Of a DNA stretch of 15,257 bases, positions 7,653 through 14,261 are shown piece after piece. A model generated the notes under the pieces. That model searched no databases and had not been told where the DNA came from. It worked only from the letters and a program-made list of their open reading frames with translations. The position numbers were made by a program, and so were the translations under genes. The DNA is from JANNAT01 sp031422555 (GTDB lineage: Bacteria > Pseudomonadota > Alphaproteobacteria > Rhodobacterales > Rhodobacteraceae). The stretch covers positions 1 through 15,257 of the forward strand of contig JANPLZ010000100.1 of the NCBI GenBank assembly GCA_031422555.1, read 5' to 3'. Positions within the stretch are counted from its first letter, which is position 1, and each line of letters opens with the position of its first letter.

Positions 7653-9275
7653 ATGCGCCCCCCATTTTTCAGCCTTTCCCGCATGTCCCGCCCTGATTTT
7701 GGGAAAGATCAAACCGGATCGATGTCGATCCTTGCGCTGTTCTTTTTCCTGTTGATGGTGATGATGGGGGGGGTGGCGATTGACTACATGCGCTATGAAG
7801 AAATCCGTGTGCGTCTGCAAAACACCCTTGATCGCTGCACCCTGATGGCCGCCAGCCTGAACCAGACGCTGGGCGCCGAAAGCGTGGTGCGCGACTGCGT
7901 CGCCAAGGACGGTCTCAGCCTGCAATTGGCGGGCGTTACCGTGGTGCAAAGTGCCATCAGCCGCAATGTGACTGCCATCGGCAAAACCCCCACCAATCCG
8001 TTTTTCCTGCATCTGGTGGGTATCGAAGACCTCGAGGCCAAGGCAAGATCCGAGGCCATTCAAGGCGTCAGCAATGTGGAATTGTCTTTGGTGCTGGATG
8101 TATCAGGTTCGATGAACGGGGCAAAGATCGCGGCTTTACGCAAAACCGCCGCCGAATTTGTGGGCTCTGTGCTGGCGGCCGATCCGATGAAGCGGGTGTC
8201 GATTTCGCTGGTGCCTTACAATGGTCAGGTCAATCTTGGCGCGGCGATCCGGTCAAAATACACCGTCACCGATAATCACGGTGTCGAAAACGTCAATTGC
8301 ATCGACTTGCCCGGTTCCGTCTTCACCAGCACCGAGATGTCAACGACCTTGCCGATGCCGATGACCGGCCATGTCGACAGCTATTCCGGCACTTGGAAAA
8401 CGCTGGGTTATCTGGCGGCCACCGACGGCTGGGCAGTGCCCTATCCGTTGAACCGCTGGTGCCCGCCTTCGACCACCAACACAGTGCGCCCACCCAGCAA
8501 CAACGTCACAGCCCTGCAATCGCAGATCAACGCGTTACAGGCCGTTGGGGCGACGTCGATCAATGCCGGGCTGAAATGGGGGCTGACCTTGCTGGACCCG
8601 GCTTCGCGCCCGATGATCAGCTCTTTGGTAGCTGACGGTTTGGTTGATGCCAATTTTCAAGGCCGTCCGGTGAAGTTTACCGACACAAACACGACGAAGA
8701 TTGTTGTGCTGATGACCGATGGCTCGCATTTCGAGGAAGATCGGCTGAACGACGGCTATCGCACCGGTGCTTCTCCGATCTGGCGCAGCACAAATGATCA
8801 GAATTATTCGATCTTCCACGCCACCCGTCCCGGCCCCAATCAGTTCTGGGTGCCACATCTGGGCATCTGGCAAGCGACACAGTGGGACAACGGTGGCGGG
8901 GCCGTGGTGCAAAACTGGGAAACCGTCTGGGCCAATCAGCGGCTGGCTTGGGTGGCTTGGCAGCTTTATGGCCGCGCGGCAGGGCCGGGTGCCACGGCGA
9001 TGGAAACCGCCTATCAAACCGCCCTAAGCGCGATGCGCAGCAAGACCGCGGTGGTCGATATGGACGCCCAGTTGCAGCAGATTTGCAAGCTGGCCAAAGA
9101 TCAAAAGGTGATGATCTACGGCATCGCCTTCGAGGCCCCCCTGCTGGGGCAAGCACAGATATCGCAATGTGCGACGTCCTCTGAATTCTATTTTGATGCC
9201 GGCAGCGAAGACGAGATGCGGATGGCTTTTCAGGCGATTGCCAGCAACATCACCCAATTGAAACTGACCCAATAA
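7653..9275 (+). CDS. TadG-like pilus-assembly protein with von Willebrand A domain (paralog 1)
   Basis: Envelope protein of the Tad/Flp pilus type, 540 aa. Residues 18-48 (DQTGSMSILALFFFLLMVMM and onward) form one membrane segment after a short cytoplasmic start, leaving the rest in the periplasm. A VWA domain starts near 143: LVLDVSGSM gives D149/S151/S153, GATSINAGLKWG gives T301 and VLMTDG gives D356, so the metal-ion adhesion site is complete. Between the first and second parts is a long insertion (about 195-295). C216, C270, C478 and C506 are shared with the next paralog and may form disulfides. Start: AAGGA lies 10 bases before ATG 7653; GTG at 7650 is equally possible. A hairpin and 353 bp separate it from paralog 2. 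The role is inferred from the family: linking pilus and envelope, or binding a ligand. Confidence 0.85.
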   Translation: MRPPFFSLSRMSRPDFGKDQTGSMSILALFFFLLMVMMGGVAIDYMRYEEIRVRLQNTLDRCTLMAASLNQTLGAESVVRDCVAKDGLSLQLAGVTVVQSAISRNVTAIGKTPTNPFFLHLVGIEDLEAKARSEAIQGVSNVELSLVLDVSGSMNGAKIAALRKTAAEFVGSVLAADPMKRVSISLVPYNGQVNLGAAIRSKYTVTDNHGVENVNCIDLPGSVFTSTEMSTTLPMPMTGHVDSYSGTWKTLGYLAATDGWAVPYPLNRWCPPSTTNTVRPPSNNVTALQSQINALQAVGATSINAGLKWGLTLLDPASRPMISSLVADGLVDANFQGRPVKFTDTNTTKIVVLMTDGSHFEEDRLNDGYRTGASPIWRSTNDQNYSIFHATRPGPNQFWVPHLGIWQATQWDNGGGAVVQNWETVWANQRLAWVAWQLYGRAAGPGATAMETAYQTALSAMRSKTAVVDMDAQLQQICKLAKDQKVMIYGIAFEAPLLGQAQISQCATSSEFYFDAGSEDEMRMAFQAIASNITQLKLTQ

Positions 9276-9628
9276 AGCCCGCCCGCAGCCGCCTGACCTA
9301 GGCGGCTGCCGGTGCCGCAGTCAGGCCCCGGACGCCCGCCCGAAGTGATTCGCAGCCTTGCGAAACCGCCCTTCTGCCACAGGTTGCAATGGGTCTGTGC
9401 GCAAACCCTTAGCGGTATTTGATTGTTTCCAAACCTTGCCGCTTTTTGCATATTTGCCACCACTGTTTCCAATTCCCGCAAGTCGGCCACGATCTGTCCT
9501 TAATGACCCCCTGCCGCGCCACAAATTTGACCAAGGCGTAACGGCATAACATCTACGGAAGTGTCTTTCTTGGATTTCGGGCTGCGCAATCGGTGCGTGG
9601 CATCCGGACAGGGAAATGAGGTTTGAAG
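9276..9628. other. Intergenic region between the two tadG-like genes
   Basis: 353 bp without a supported gene. It opens with a strong hairpin (9285-9309). The middle (about 9410-9460) is comparatively AT-rich. A CGCCACAA copy at 9517-9524 is followed by TTGACC at 9527-9532, a plausible -35, but no matching -10 lies at 16-18 bp. It very likely contains a promoter for the second tadG-like operon. A GAGG at 9618-9621 is the ribosome site of the next gene. Confidence 0.55.
9285..9309 (+). terminator. Hairpin after the first tadG-like gene
   Basis: GCAGCCGCCT-GACCT-AGGCGGCTGC is a perfect 10-bp GC-rich stem with a 5-nt loop, 10 bp after the stop codon. No T-run follows, so it may be a weak or Rho-assisted terminator, or a transcript-stabilising stem. 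Confidence 0.55.
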
Positions 9629-11308
9629 ATGATGTGTATTCGTGAATTGACAAAAATCGCCACCGTTCGTGCAAAGCGCCGCCGTGTGCGGCAGTTTGCC
9701 GAGGATCAATCCGGATCGACCACGGTGTTTGCGATGACCTTGTTCATGCTGATGGTGATGATGGGTGGCCTTGCGGTTGACCTGATGCGCTATGAGGCCA
9801 CCCGCACGTCGCTGCAAAACACGCTGGACCGCGCCACGCTGGCGGCAGCCTCGCTGAACCAAAGCATGGATGGCAAAGTCATCGTCAAAGATTATTTCGC
9901 CAAAGCCAACCTGACCCAGTATCTGAAGGAAGTGGTCGTTACCAAAGGCATCAACTTTCGCAACGTGAAAGCGTCGGCGCTGGCCGAAACCGATCCCTAC
10001 TTTGCCCATCTTGTCGGGGTCGAAGAGATGGACGCCAAGGGGAAATCCATGGCCGAACAGCGGATTTCAAATGTCGAAGTCATGTTGGTGTTGGATGTTT
10101 CGGGGTCGATGAACAGCAACAACCGGCTGCCCAACCTGAAAACCGCCGCGAACGAATTCGTCTCGACTGTGCTGAACGCAGACTCTGAACAGCGGGTGTC
10201 GATCGGCATTGTTCCGTTCAACGGTCAGGTCAACCTGCCGGTCGCGCTGCGCGACAAATACAACTTTACCGATCCCAATGGGGCCACCAACGTCAACTGC
10301 TTTGATTTGCCTGCGGATGTCTACACAACACCGGGCATGTCGCGCACCGCGCCGATGCCGATGACAATCGCCGGCGACACCTATTCCGGCACCAGTTGGG
10401 CCACAAACTGGATCGACATCACCGATACCGGCAACGCCGCGCCCTATGCGCTAAACGTCTGGTGCCCGCCACGCGCCGAAAACACGGTGTCTTTGCCGGT
10501 GCAAAACGTGTCGGCGCTGCAAACCAAGATCACGTCGATGACGGCGGTTGGGGCAACCTCGATCAATGCCGGCATCAAATGGGGCCTGACACTGCTTGAT
10601 CCCTCGGCGCGCGGTATCTACACCGAGTTCCAGACCGCTAACCTGATGCCCGCCACTTTGGCCGGTCGCCCGTTTGAATTCAACGACAAGGAATCCGTCA
10701 AGGTTATCGTTTTGATGACCGATGGCGAGCATTTCCGCGAAGAGCGCGCCAATGCAGGCTTCAAAACCGGCCCATCGCCGATTTCGCGCAGCAGCAATGA
10801 CGGCTATTTTTCTATCCATCATCCCGGCGTGGCGGGCTCGGCCAAGTATTACGTGCCACATCTGAACACCTGGCAGGCCCTGCCGTGGACCAATGCCACC
10901 AACACCGGCACGTCGGTGGTGCAAACCTGGCCACAGGTCTGGGCAAACATGCGCCTTAGTTTTGTGGCCTGGCAGTTCTATGGGCGCGCCTTGGGCAACT
11001 ACGGCCGCCCGCAAGGCGACAATGACTGGACGGCGATGGGCGCCGCCTATGATGCCGCGTTGCTGTCGTTCCGCAGCAGAACGTCAATTCCTGACATGAA
11101 TACCCAACTGCAAAACATCTGCAGTCTGGCAAAAGACAATTCGGTCATCGTCTATGGCATCGCGTTTGAAGCGCCCGCCGGTGGCCAGACCCAGATCAAG
11201 GCCTGTGCCACGTCAGAATCGCATTACTACAACGCCTCGGGCTTGCAGATTCAAACGGCCTTCCGGTCTATCGCCAGCAATATCAGCCAGTTAAGGTTGA
11301 CCCAATGA
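9629..11308 (+). CDS. TadG-like pilus-assembly protein with von Willebrand A domain (paralog 2)
   Basis: Second TadG-like envelope protein, 559 aa, clearly homologous to the preceding one over its whole length. Shared blocks include LMVMMGG, LQNTLDR, LVLDVSGSM, NGQVNL, GATSINAG, VLMTDG, YGIAFEAP and the LTQ end. A basic start (about 8-22), one membrane segment at about 28-52, then a periplasmic VWA domain with D156/S158/S160, T310 and D365. Cysteines C224, C279, C498 and C526 match those of paralog 1. GSTTVFAM at the membrane start resembles a prepilin-type junction but has no glutamate at +5. Start ATG at 9629 has GAGG seven bases upstream; TTG at 9623 is too close to it, and ATG at 9632 is possible. 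The stop overlaps the next start, so it heads a three-gene operon with the two TadE-like genes. Confidence 0.87.
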   Translation: MMCIRELTKIATVRAKRRRVRQFAEDQSGSTTVFAMTLFMLMVMMGGLAVDLMRYEATRTSLQNTLDRATLAAASLNQSMDGKVIVKDYFAKANLTQYLKEVVVTKGINFRNVKASALAETDPYFAHLVGVEEMDAKGKSMAEQRISNVEVMLVLDVSGSMNSNNRLPNLKTAANEFVSTVLNADSEQRVSIGIVPFNGQVNLPVALRDKYNFTDPNGATNVNCFDLPADVYTTPGMSRTAPMPMTIAGDTYSGTSWATNWIDITDTGNAAPYALNVWCPPRAENTVSLPVQNVSALQTKITSMTAVGATSINAGIKWGLTLLDPSARGIYTEFQTANLMPATLAGRPFEFNDKESVKVIVLMTDGEHFREERANAGFKTGPSPISRSSNDGYFSIHHPGVAGSAKYYVPHLNTWQALPWTNATNTGTSVVQTWPQVWANMRLSFVAWQFYGRALGNYGRPQGDNDWTAMGAAYDAALLSFRSRTSIPDMNTQLQNICSLAKDNSVIVYGIAFEAPAGGQTQIKACATSESHYYNASGLQIQTAFRSIASNISQLRLTQ

Positions 11309-11838
11309 TGCGCTTTATGAAACGTCTTGCCCGCGGATTTCGATCCGAAAACGGCACGGCCTCGGTTGAATTTGTCATGGCGGTGCCGGTATTGCTGACG
11401 GTGTTCATGGCATCGTTCGAAAGTGGTTTGTTGATGACGCGGTCGGTCATGCTGGAACAGGCTGTCGATATCACCATGCGAGAGTTGCGTCTGGGCCATT
11501 ATGTCGATCCGGACGCGGCTTTGCTAAAGCAGGAAATCTGCAAACGCACTGTGATCTTTACCGATTGCAACGCCAAAATACGCCTCGAACTGACGCGGGT
11601 CAGCAAATCCACCTGGGCCATGCCCTCGACGTCAACAAGTTGCATTAATCGGTCCAGTGCGTTTCAGGTGCCCGATACTTTGATGGCGCTGACGGAAAAT
11701 GAGATGATGTTGATGCGGGTCTGCGTCTATCAGGATCTGATGTTTCCAACCTCGGGGTTGGGGTTGAAAATGGCCGATACTGGTTTTGGCAACTATGGCT
11801 TGATCGCGATTTCGGCCTTTGTGGTTGAACCGGATTAA
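11305..11838 (+). CDS. tadE: TadE-like pseudopilin
   Basis: Small Tad-pilus pseudopilin, 177 aa. NGTASVEFVMAVPVLLTVFM at 16-35 is the typical TadE segment: G17 followed by five residues ending in E22, the pattern processed by TadV-type prepilin peptidases, then one hydrophobic helix. The rest (about 45-177) is periplasmic with cysteines C79, C88, C113 and C140. Start ATG at 11305 overlaps the tadG-like stop (ATGA) and has AAGG eight bases upstream; a second ATG follows directly. The next gene begins 10 bp after its stop. In Tad systems TadE, TadF and TadG are minor pilins needed for assembly; whether this set serves a full pilus here cannot be seen. Confidence 0.85.
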   Translation: MMRFMKRLARGFRSENGTASVEFVMAVPVLLTVFMASFESGLLMTRSVMLEQAVDITMRELRLGHYVDPDAALLKQEICKRTVIFTDCNAKIRLELTRVSKSTWAMPSTSTSCINRSSAFQVPDTLMALTENEMMLMRVCVYQDLMFPTSGLGLKMADTGFGNYGLIAISAFVVEPD

Positions 11839-11848
11839 GGAGATGGCA

Positions 11849-12409
11849 ATGCGTTCCGCGATACACATGCTGCGCCGTTTTGGTCGCGACGAAAAAGGCA
11901 CTTTGCTGGCAGAAACCGTGATCATTCTGCCGCTGTTGCTGTGGGCCTATCTTGCGTTGTTTGTCTATTGGGATGCCTACCGCGCTGTCAACACCTCACA
12001 AAAGGCCGCCTATATGATCTCGGATATGGTGTCGCGGGAAAAGAAAAAGCTGCCCGCAAACTATCCCACCGGCTTGCGCAACGTGATGCGCTATCTGATC
12101 GACAGCGACCGCGATGTGAAAATTCGCGTCACCAGCATTTATTGGGACATCAATGACGAAAAATTCGCCGTTGCGTGGTCGCGCTCGCCCGACAATGCAA
12201 TGCCGCAATTGACGAATGCCACCCTGCAAGACGTGAAATCGCGTATTCCGAAAATGGCCGACAGCGACACCGTGGTTCTGGTCGAAACCGAAGTGACCTA
12301 CGAGCCGCTGTTCAATGTGGGCTTGCAGGATTCGGTGCTGCGCCAGTTTATCGTGACCCGGCCGCGGACTTTGCCAAAAATCTGTCTGGAAGGCGCGCCC
12401 TGCCCCTGA
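11849..12409 (+). CDS. Second TadE/TadF-like pseudopilin
   Basis: Small membrane-anchored pseudopilin, 186 aa. DEKGTLLAETVIILPLLLWA at 14-33 mirrors the previous gene: G17 and E22 with the same +5 spacing, followed by one hydrophobic helix (about 23-42). The remaining part is hydrophilic, has no recognised domain and ends with two cysteines (C179, C185). Start ATG at 11849 has AAGGAG six bases upstream; the ATG at 11843 abuts that site and is unlikely. It is the last gene of the tadG-like/tadE operon and is followed by a 13-bp hairpin. Place and form suggest the TadF role, but the family name is not certain. Confidence 0.8.
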   Translation: MRSAIHMLRRFGRDEKGTLLAETVIILPLLLWAYLALFVYWDAYRAVNTSQKAAYMISDMVSREKKKLPANYPTGLRNVMRYLIDSDRDVKIRVTSIYWDINDEKFAVAWSRSPDNAMPQLTNATLQDVKSRIPKMADSDTVVLVETEVTYEPLFNVGLQDSVLRQFIVTRPRTLPKICLEGAPCP

Positions 12410-12437
12410 TCGTGCTGCGATAATTCTGCGGCAAACA

Positions 12438-12469
12438 AGGGCCTTTGTGCAATTGCGCACAAAGGCCCT
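12438..12469. terminator. Strong hairpin after the tad-type operon
   Basis: AGGGCCTTTGTGC and GCACAAAGGCCCT form a perfect 13-bp stem around the loop AATTGC, 28 bp after the last tad-type stop. The plus strand has only GTTG after it, while the minus strand shows TTGTTT, so plus-strand termination would be imperfect. It is still the likely end of the operon. Confidence 0.7.
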
Positions 12470-12529
12470 GTTGCATCGCAGGCTTGCCCAAGACCCGCAA
12501 CGCGCCTATTTTGGCCCTATACCCACTCC

Positions 12530-12550
12530 CGTCGACCCCTGACGTCGACC
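12530..12550 (+). repeat. Doubled CGTCGACC in the pirin leader
   Basis: CGTCGACC occurs at 12530-12537 and 12543-12550, a 13-bp period; each GTCGAC is itself a palindrome. The pair ends 18 bp before the pirin start codon. It could be a regulator site or a leader structure; short and weak. Confidence 0.25.
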
Positions 12551-12568
12551 AAAGAAAGGTGCGCCAAA

Positions 12569-13480
12569 ATGTCCATTCGCCCCGTCGCCGCCCAGTCGCT
12601 TTCTCAACCTACGATGGAGGGGGCAGGCGTTCATCTGCACCGCGCGTTCGGCTTTGGCGATCCCACCCGGATGGACCCGTTTTTGCTGTTTGACGATTTT
12701 CGCGGCGACGCCCCGCGCGACTATGCCGCCGGTTTTCCATGGCACCCGCACCGCGGCATTGAAACCATCACTTATGTGCTGGCAGGCTCGGTTGACCATG
12801 GCGACAGCCTTGGCAATCGCGGCACCTTGCGCGGCGGCGATGTGCAATGGATGACCGCTGGGTCAGGCATTTTGCATCAGGAAATGCCCAAAGGCAACGC
12901 GCGCGGCCAGATGCACGGGTTTCAGTTATGGGCCAACCTGCCGCGGGATCTGAAGATGACGGCACCCCGCTATCAAGACGTGCGCGGCACCGAAGTGCCC
13001 GAGATCATGGACGATGACGGCACCATCGTCAAAGTGGTGGTCGGCAATTTCTGGGGCAAGACCGGCCCGGTTGACGGCATCGCCGCCGATCCGCAGTTTC
13101 TGGATATCTATGTGCCGCCTGAACGCAAAAAGACCTTCAAGGTCGATACATGGCGGCATGCTTTTGCCTATGTGTTTGAAGGGGCCGGTAATTTCCGCGA
13201 TGCCGCCCGGCCTCGCGGGGTGTTGCTGGAAAAAGAGTATCGCGGCGAAGAGGTGAATATCCGCGATCTGTCGGGCAACCGCACGCTGATCGAATTTGGG
13301 CGTGGCGACGAGGTTACCGTGCAGGCCGGCCCCGATGGCATCCGGTTTTTGCTGATTTCGGGCGCGCCGATTCAGGAACCTGTCGCCTGGCACGGCCCGA
13401 TTGTGATGAACACCCAAGCCGAATTACAACAGGCGATGACCGAATTGCGCAATGGCACCTTCATCAAGCCCGCCCATTAA
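12569..13480 (+). CDS. Pirin family protein (bicupin)
   Basis: Cytosolic two-cupin protein, 303 aa, close to the 290 aa of human pirin. WHPHRGIETITYVLAG at 58-73 and GILHQEMP at 100-107 give the metal ligands H59, H61, H103 and E105, matching the four ligands known in pirins, so iron binding is expected. FLLFDDF, HGDSLGN, GDVQWMTAGSGILH and GFQLWANLP are further family marks. The second cupin half (about 170-290) lacks an obvious metal set, as usual. Some pirins act as quercetin dioxygenases, others as redox-dependent regulators; nothing here decides. Start ATG at 12569 has AAAGG nine bases upstream. It appears to be a single gene between two hairpins. Confidence 0.93.
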   Translation: MSIRPVAAQSLSQPTMEGAGVHLHRAFGFGDPTRMDPFLLFDDFRGDAPRDYAAGFPWHPHRGIETITYVLAGSVDHGDSLGNRGTLRGGDVQWMTAGSGILHQEMPKGNARGQMHGFQLWANLPRDLKMTAPRYQDVRGTEVPEIMDDDGTIVKVVVGNFWGKTGPVDGIAADPQFLDIYVPPERKKTFKVDTWRHAFAYVFEGAGNFRDAARPRGVLLEKEYRGEEVNIRDLSGNRTLIEFGRGDEVTVQAGPDGIRFLLISGAPIQEPVAWHGPIVMNTQAELQQAMTELRNGTFIKPAH

Positions 13481-13499
13481 CACCCGCCCCTTACCAAAA

Positions 13500-13534
13500 G
13501 CGCCGTCATCCCCATCAAGGTGCGATGACGGCGC
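13500..13534. terminator. Hairpin after pirin
   Basis: GCGCCGTCATC and GATGACGGCGC form a perfect 11-bp stem with a 13-nt loop, 19 bp after the pirin stop. ATTGCG follows on the plus strand, so there is no real T-run. On the minus strand the stem is followed by TTTTGG. Probably ends the pirin transcript. Confidence 0.6.
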
Positions 13535-13648
13535 ATTGCGCGCGCGGCACTGGCCCGATGCACCGCGATGTGCGGCTGATCCCCCGATCTTGAGCAATTC
13601 TTAACCGCGCGGGCCTAGATTGAGGGGGAATCAATCAGCGGACCCAGC

Positions 13649-14260
13649 ATGCACGGCCTTATCAACCGATCCCTTCAGTGTTTTCTGCGCGACACCTATG
13701 GCCCTTCGGTCTGGGGCCAGGTCACCCGCGACGCCGCTTTGGGATTTGACAGCTTTGAGGCGTTGTTGATCTATGACGCAACCCTGACGGATGCCGTGAT
13801 ATCGGCGGCGGTGCAGGTTTTGCGCCGCCCGCGCGAAACCATTCTGGAAGATCTGGGCACCTATCTGGTGTCGCATCCCAACACCGAATCCTTGCGGCGG
13901 CTTTTGCGCTTTGGCGGTGGAAATTTCGTCGATTTCCTGCATTCGCTGGATGATTTGCCCGACCGTGGCCATCTGGCCCTGCCCGATCTTGATCTGCCAA
14001 AGCTGCGGCTGGTGGCGCAGGGCGACGGGGTGTTTCACCTTTACGCCGGGGGCATGATCGCGGGTGTCGGCCATGTCATCGTTGGCCTGTTGCGGGCGAT
14101 GGCGGATGATTATGGCGCGCTCGTGGTGCTGGATCACGCCGGGCCCGCCCCGATGGACGCGGCGGGCGCGCAGACCGGGTCTGAGGTGATCAGCATTAAA
14201 CTGCTGGATCAAAGTTACAGCGCGGGTCGTCCTTTCGATCTGGCTTTGCCGGGGCACTGA
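13649..14260 (+). CDS. H-NOX-fold (heme NO-binding domain) protein with altered heme motifs
   Basis: Stand-alone H-NOX-type sensor, 203 aa, slightly longer than the usual 180-190. Family marks: the start MHGLINRSLQ (usual MKGI), DTYGPSVW at 16-23, the YLVSHPN region at 72-78, and FVDFLHSLDDL at 93-103. In canonical H-NOX the last block reads FLxxLDxxH, and that histidine (about 102) binds the heme iron. Here the position is P104; the nearest histidines are H98 and H108. The YxSxR motif that holds the heme propionates also seems lost (YAGGM at 132-136). The adjacent HNOBA-GGDEF gene, one base downstream, suggests a sensor-effector pair controlling cyclic-di-GMP. The start has only a weak GCGGA nearby; TTGAGC at 13590-13595 and CTAGAT at 13615-13620 (19-bp spacing) are a weak promoter candidate. 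Family call firm, heme binding doubtful. Confidence 0.85.
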   Translation: MHGLINRSLQCFLRDTYGPSVWGQVTRDAALGFDSFEALLIYDATLTDAVISAAVQVLRRPRETILEDLGTYLVSHPNTESLRRLLRFGGGNFVDFLHSLDDLPDRGHLALPDLDLPKLRLVAQGDGVFHLYAGGMIAGVGHVIVGLLRAMADDYGALVVLDHAGPAPMDAAGAQTGSEVISIKLLDQSYSAGRPFDLALPGH

Positions 14261-14261
14261 C

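Noticed and set aside
8535..9017. Minus-strand open frame opposite the first tadG-like gene
   Set aside because: Antisense shadow of a gene with clear VWA motifs; no recognisable domain.
13590..13620. Promoter before the H-NOX gene (TTGAGC and CTAGAT)
   Set aside because: Spacing is 19 bp and both boxes are poor matches; mentioned in the gene entry only, not called as a feature.
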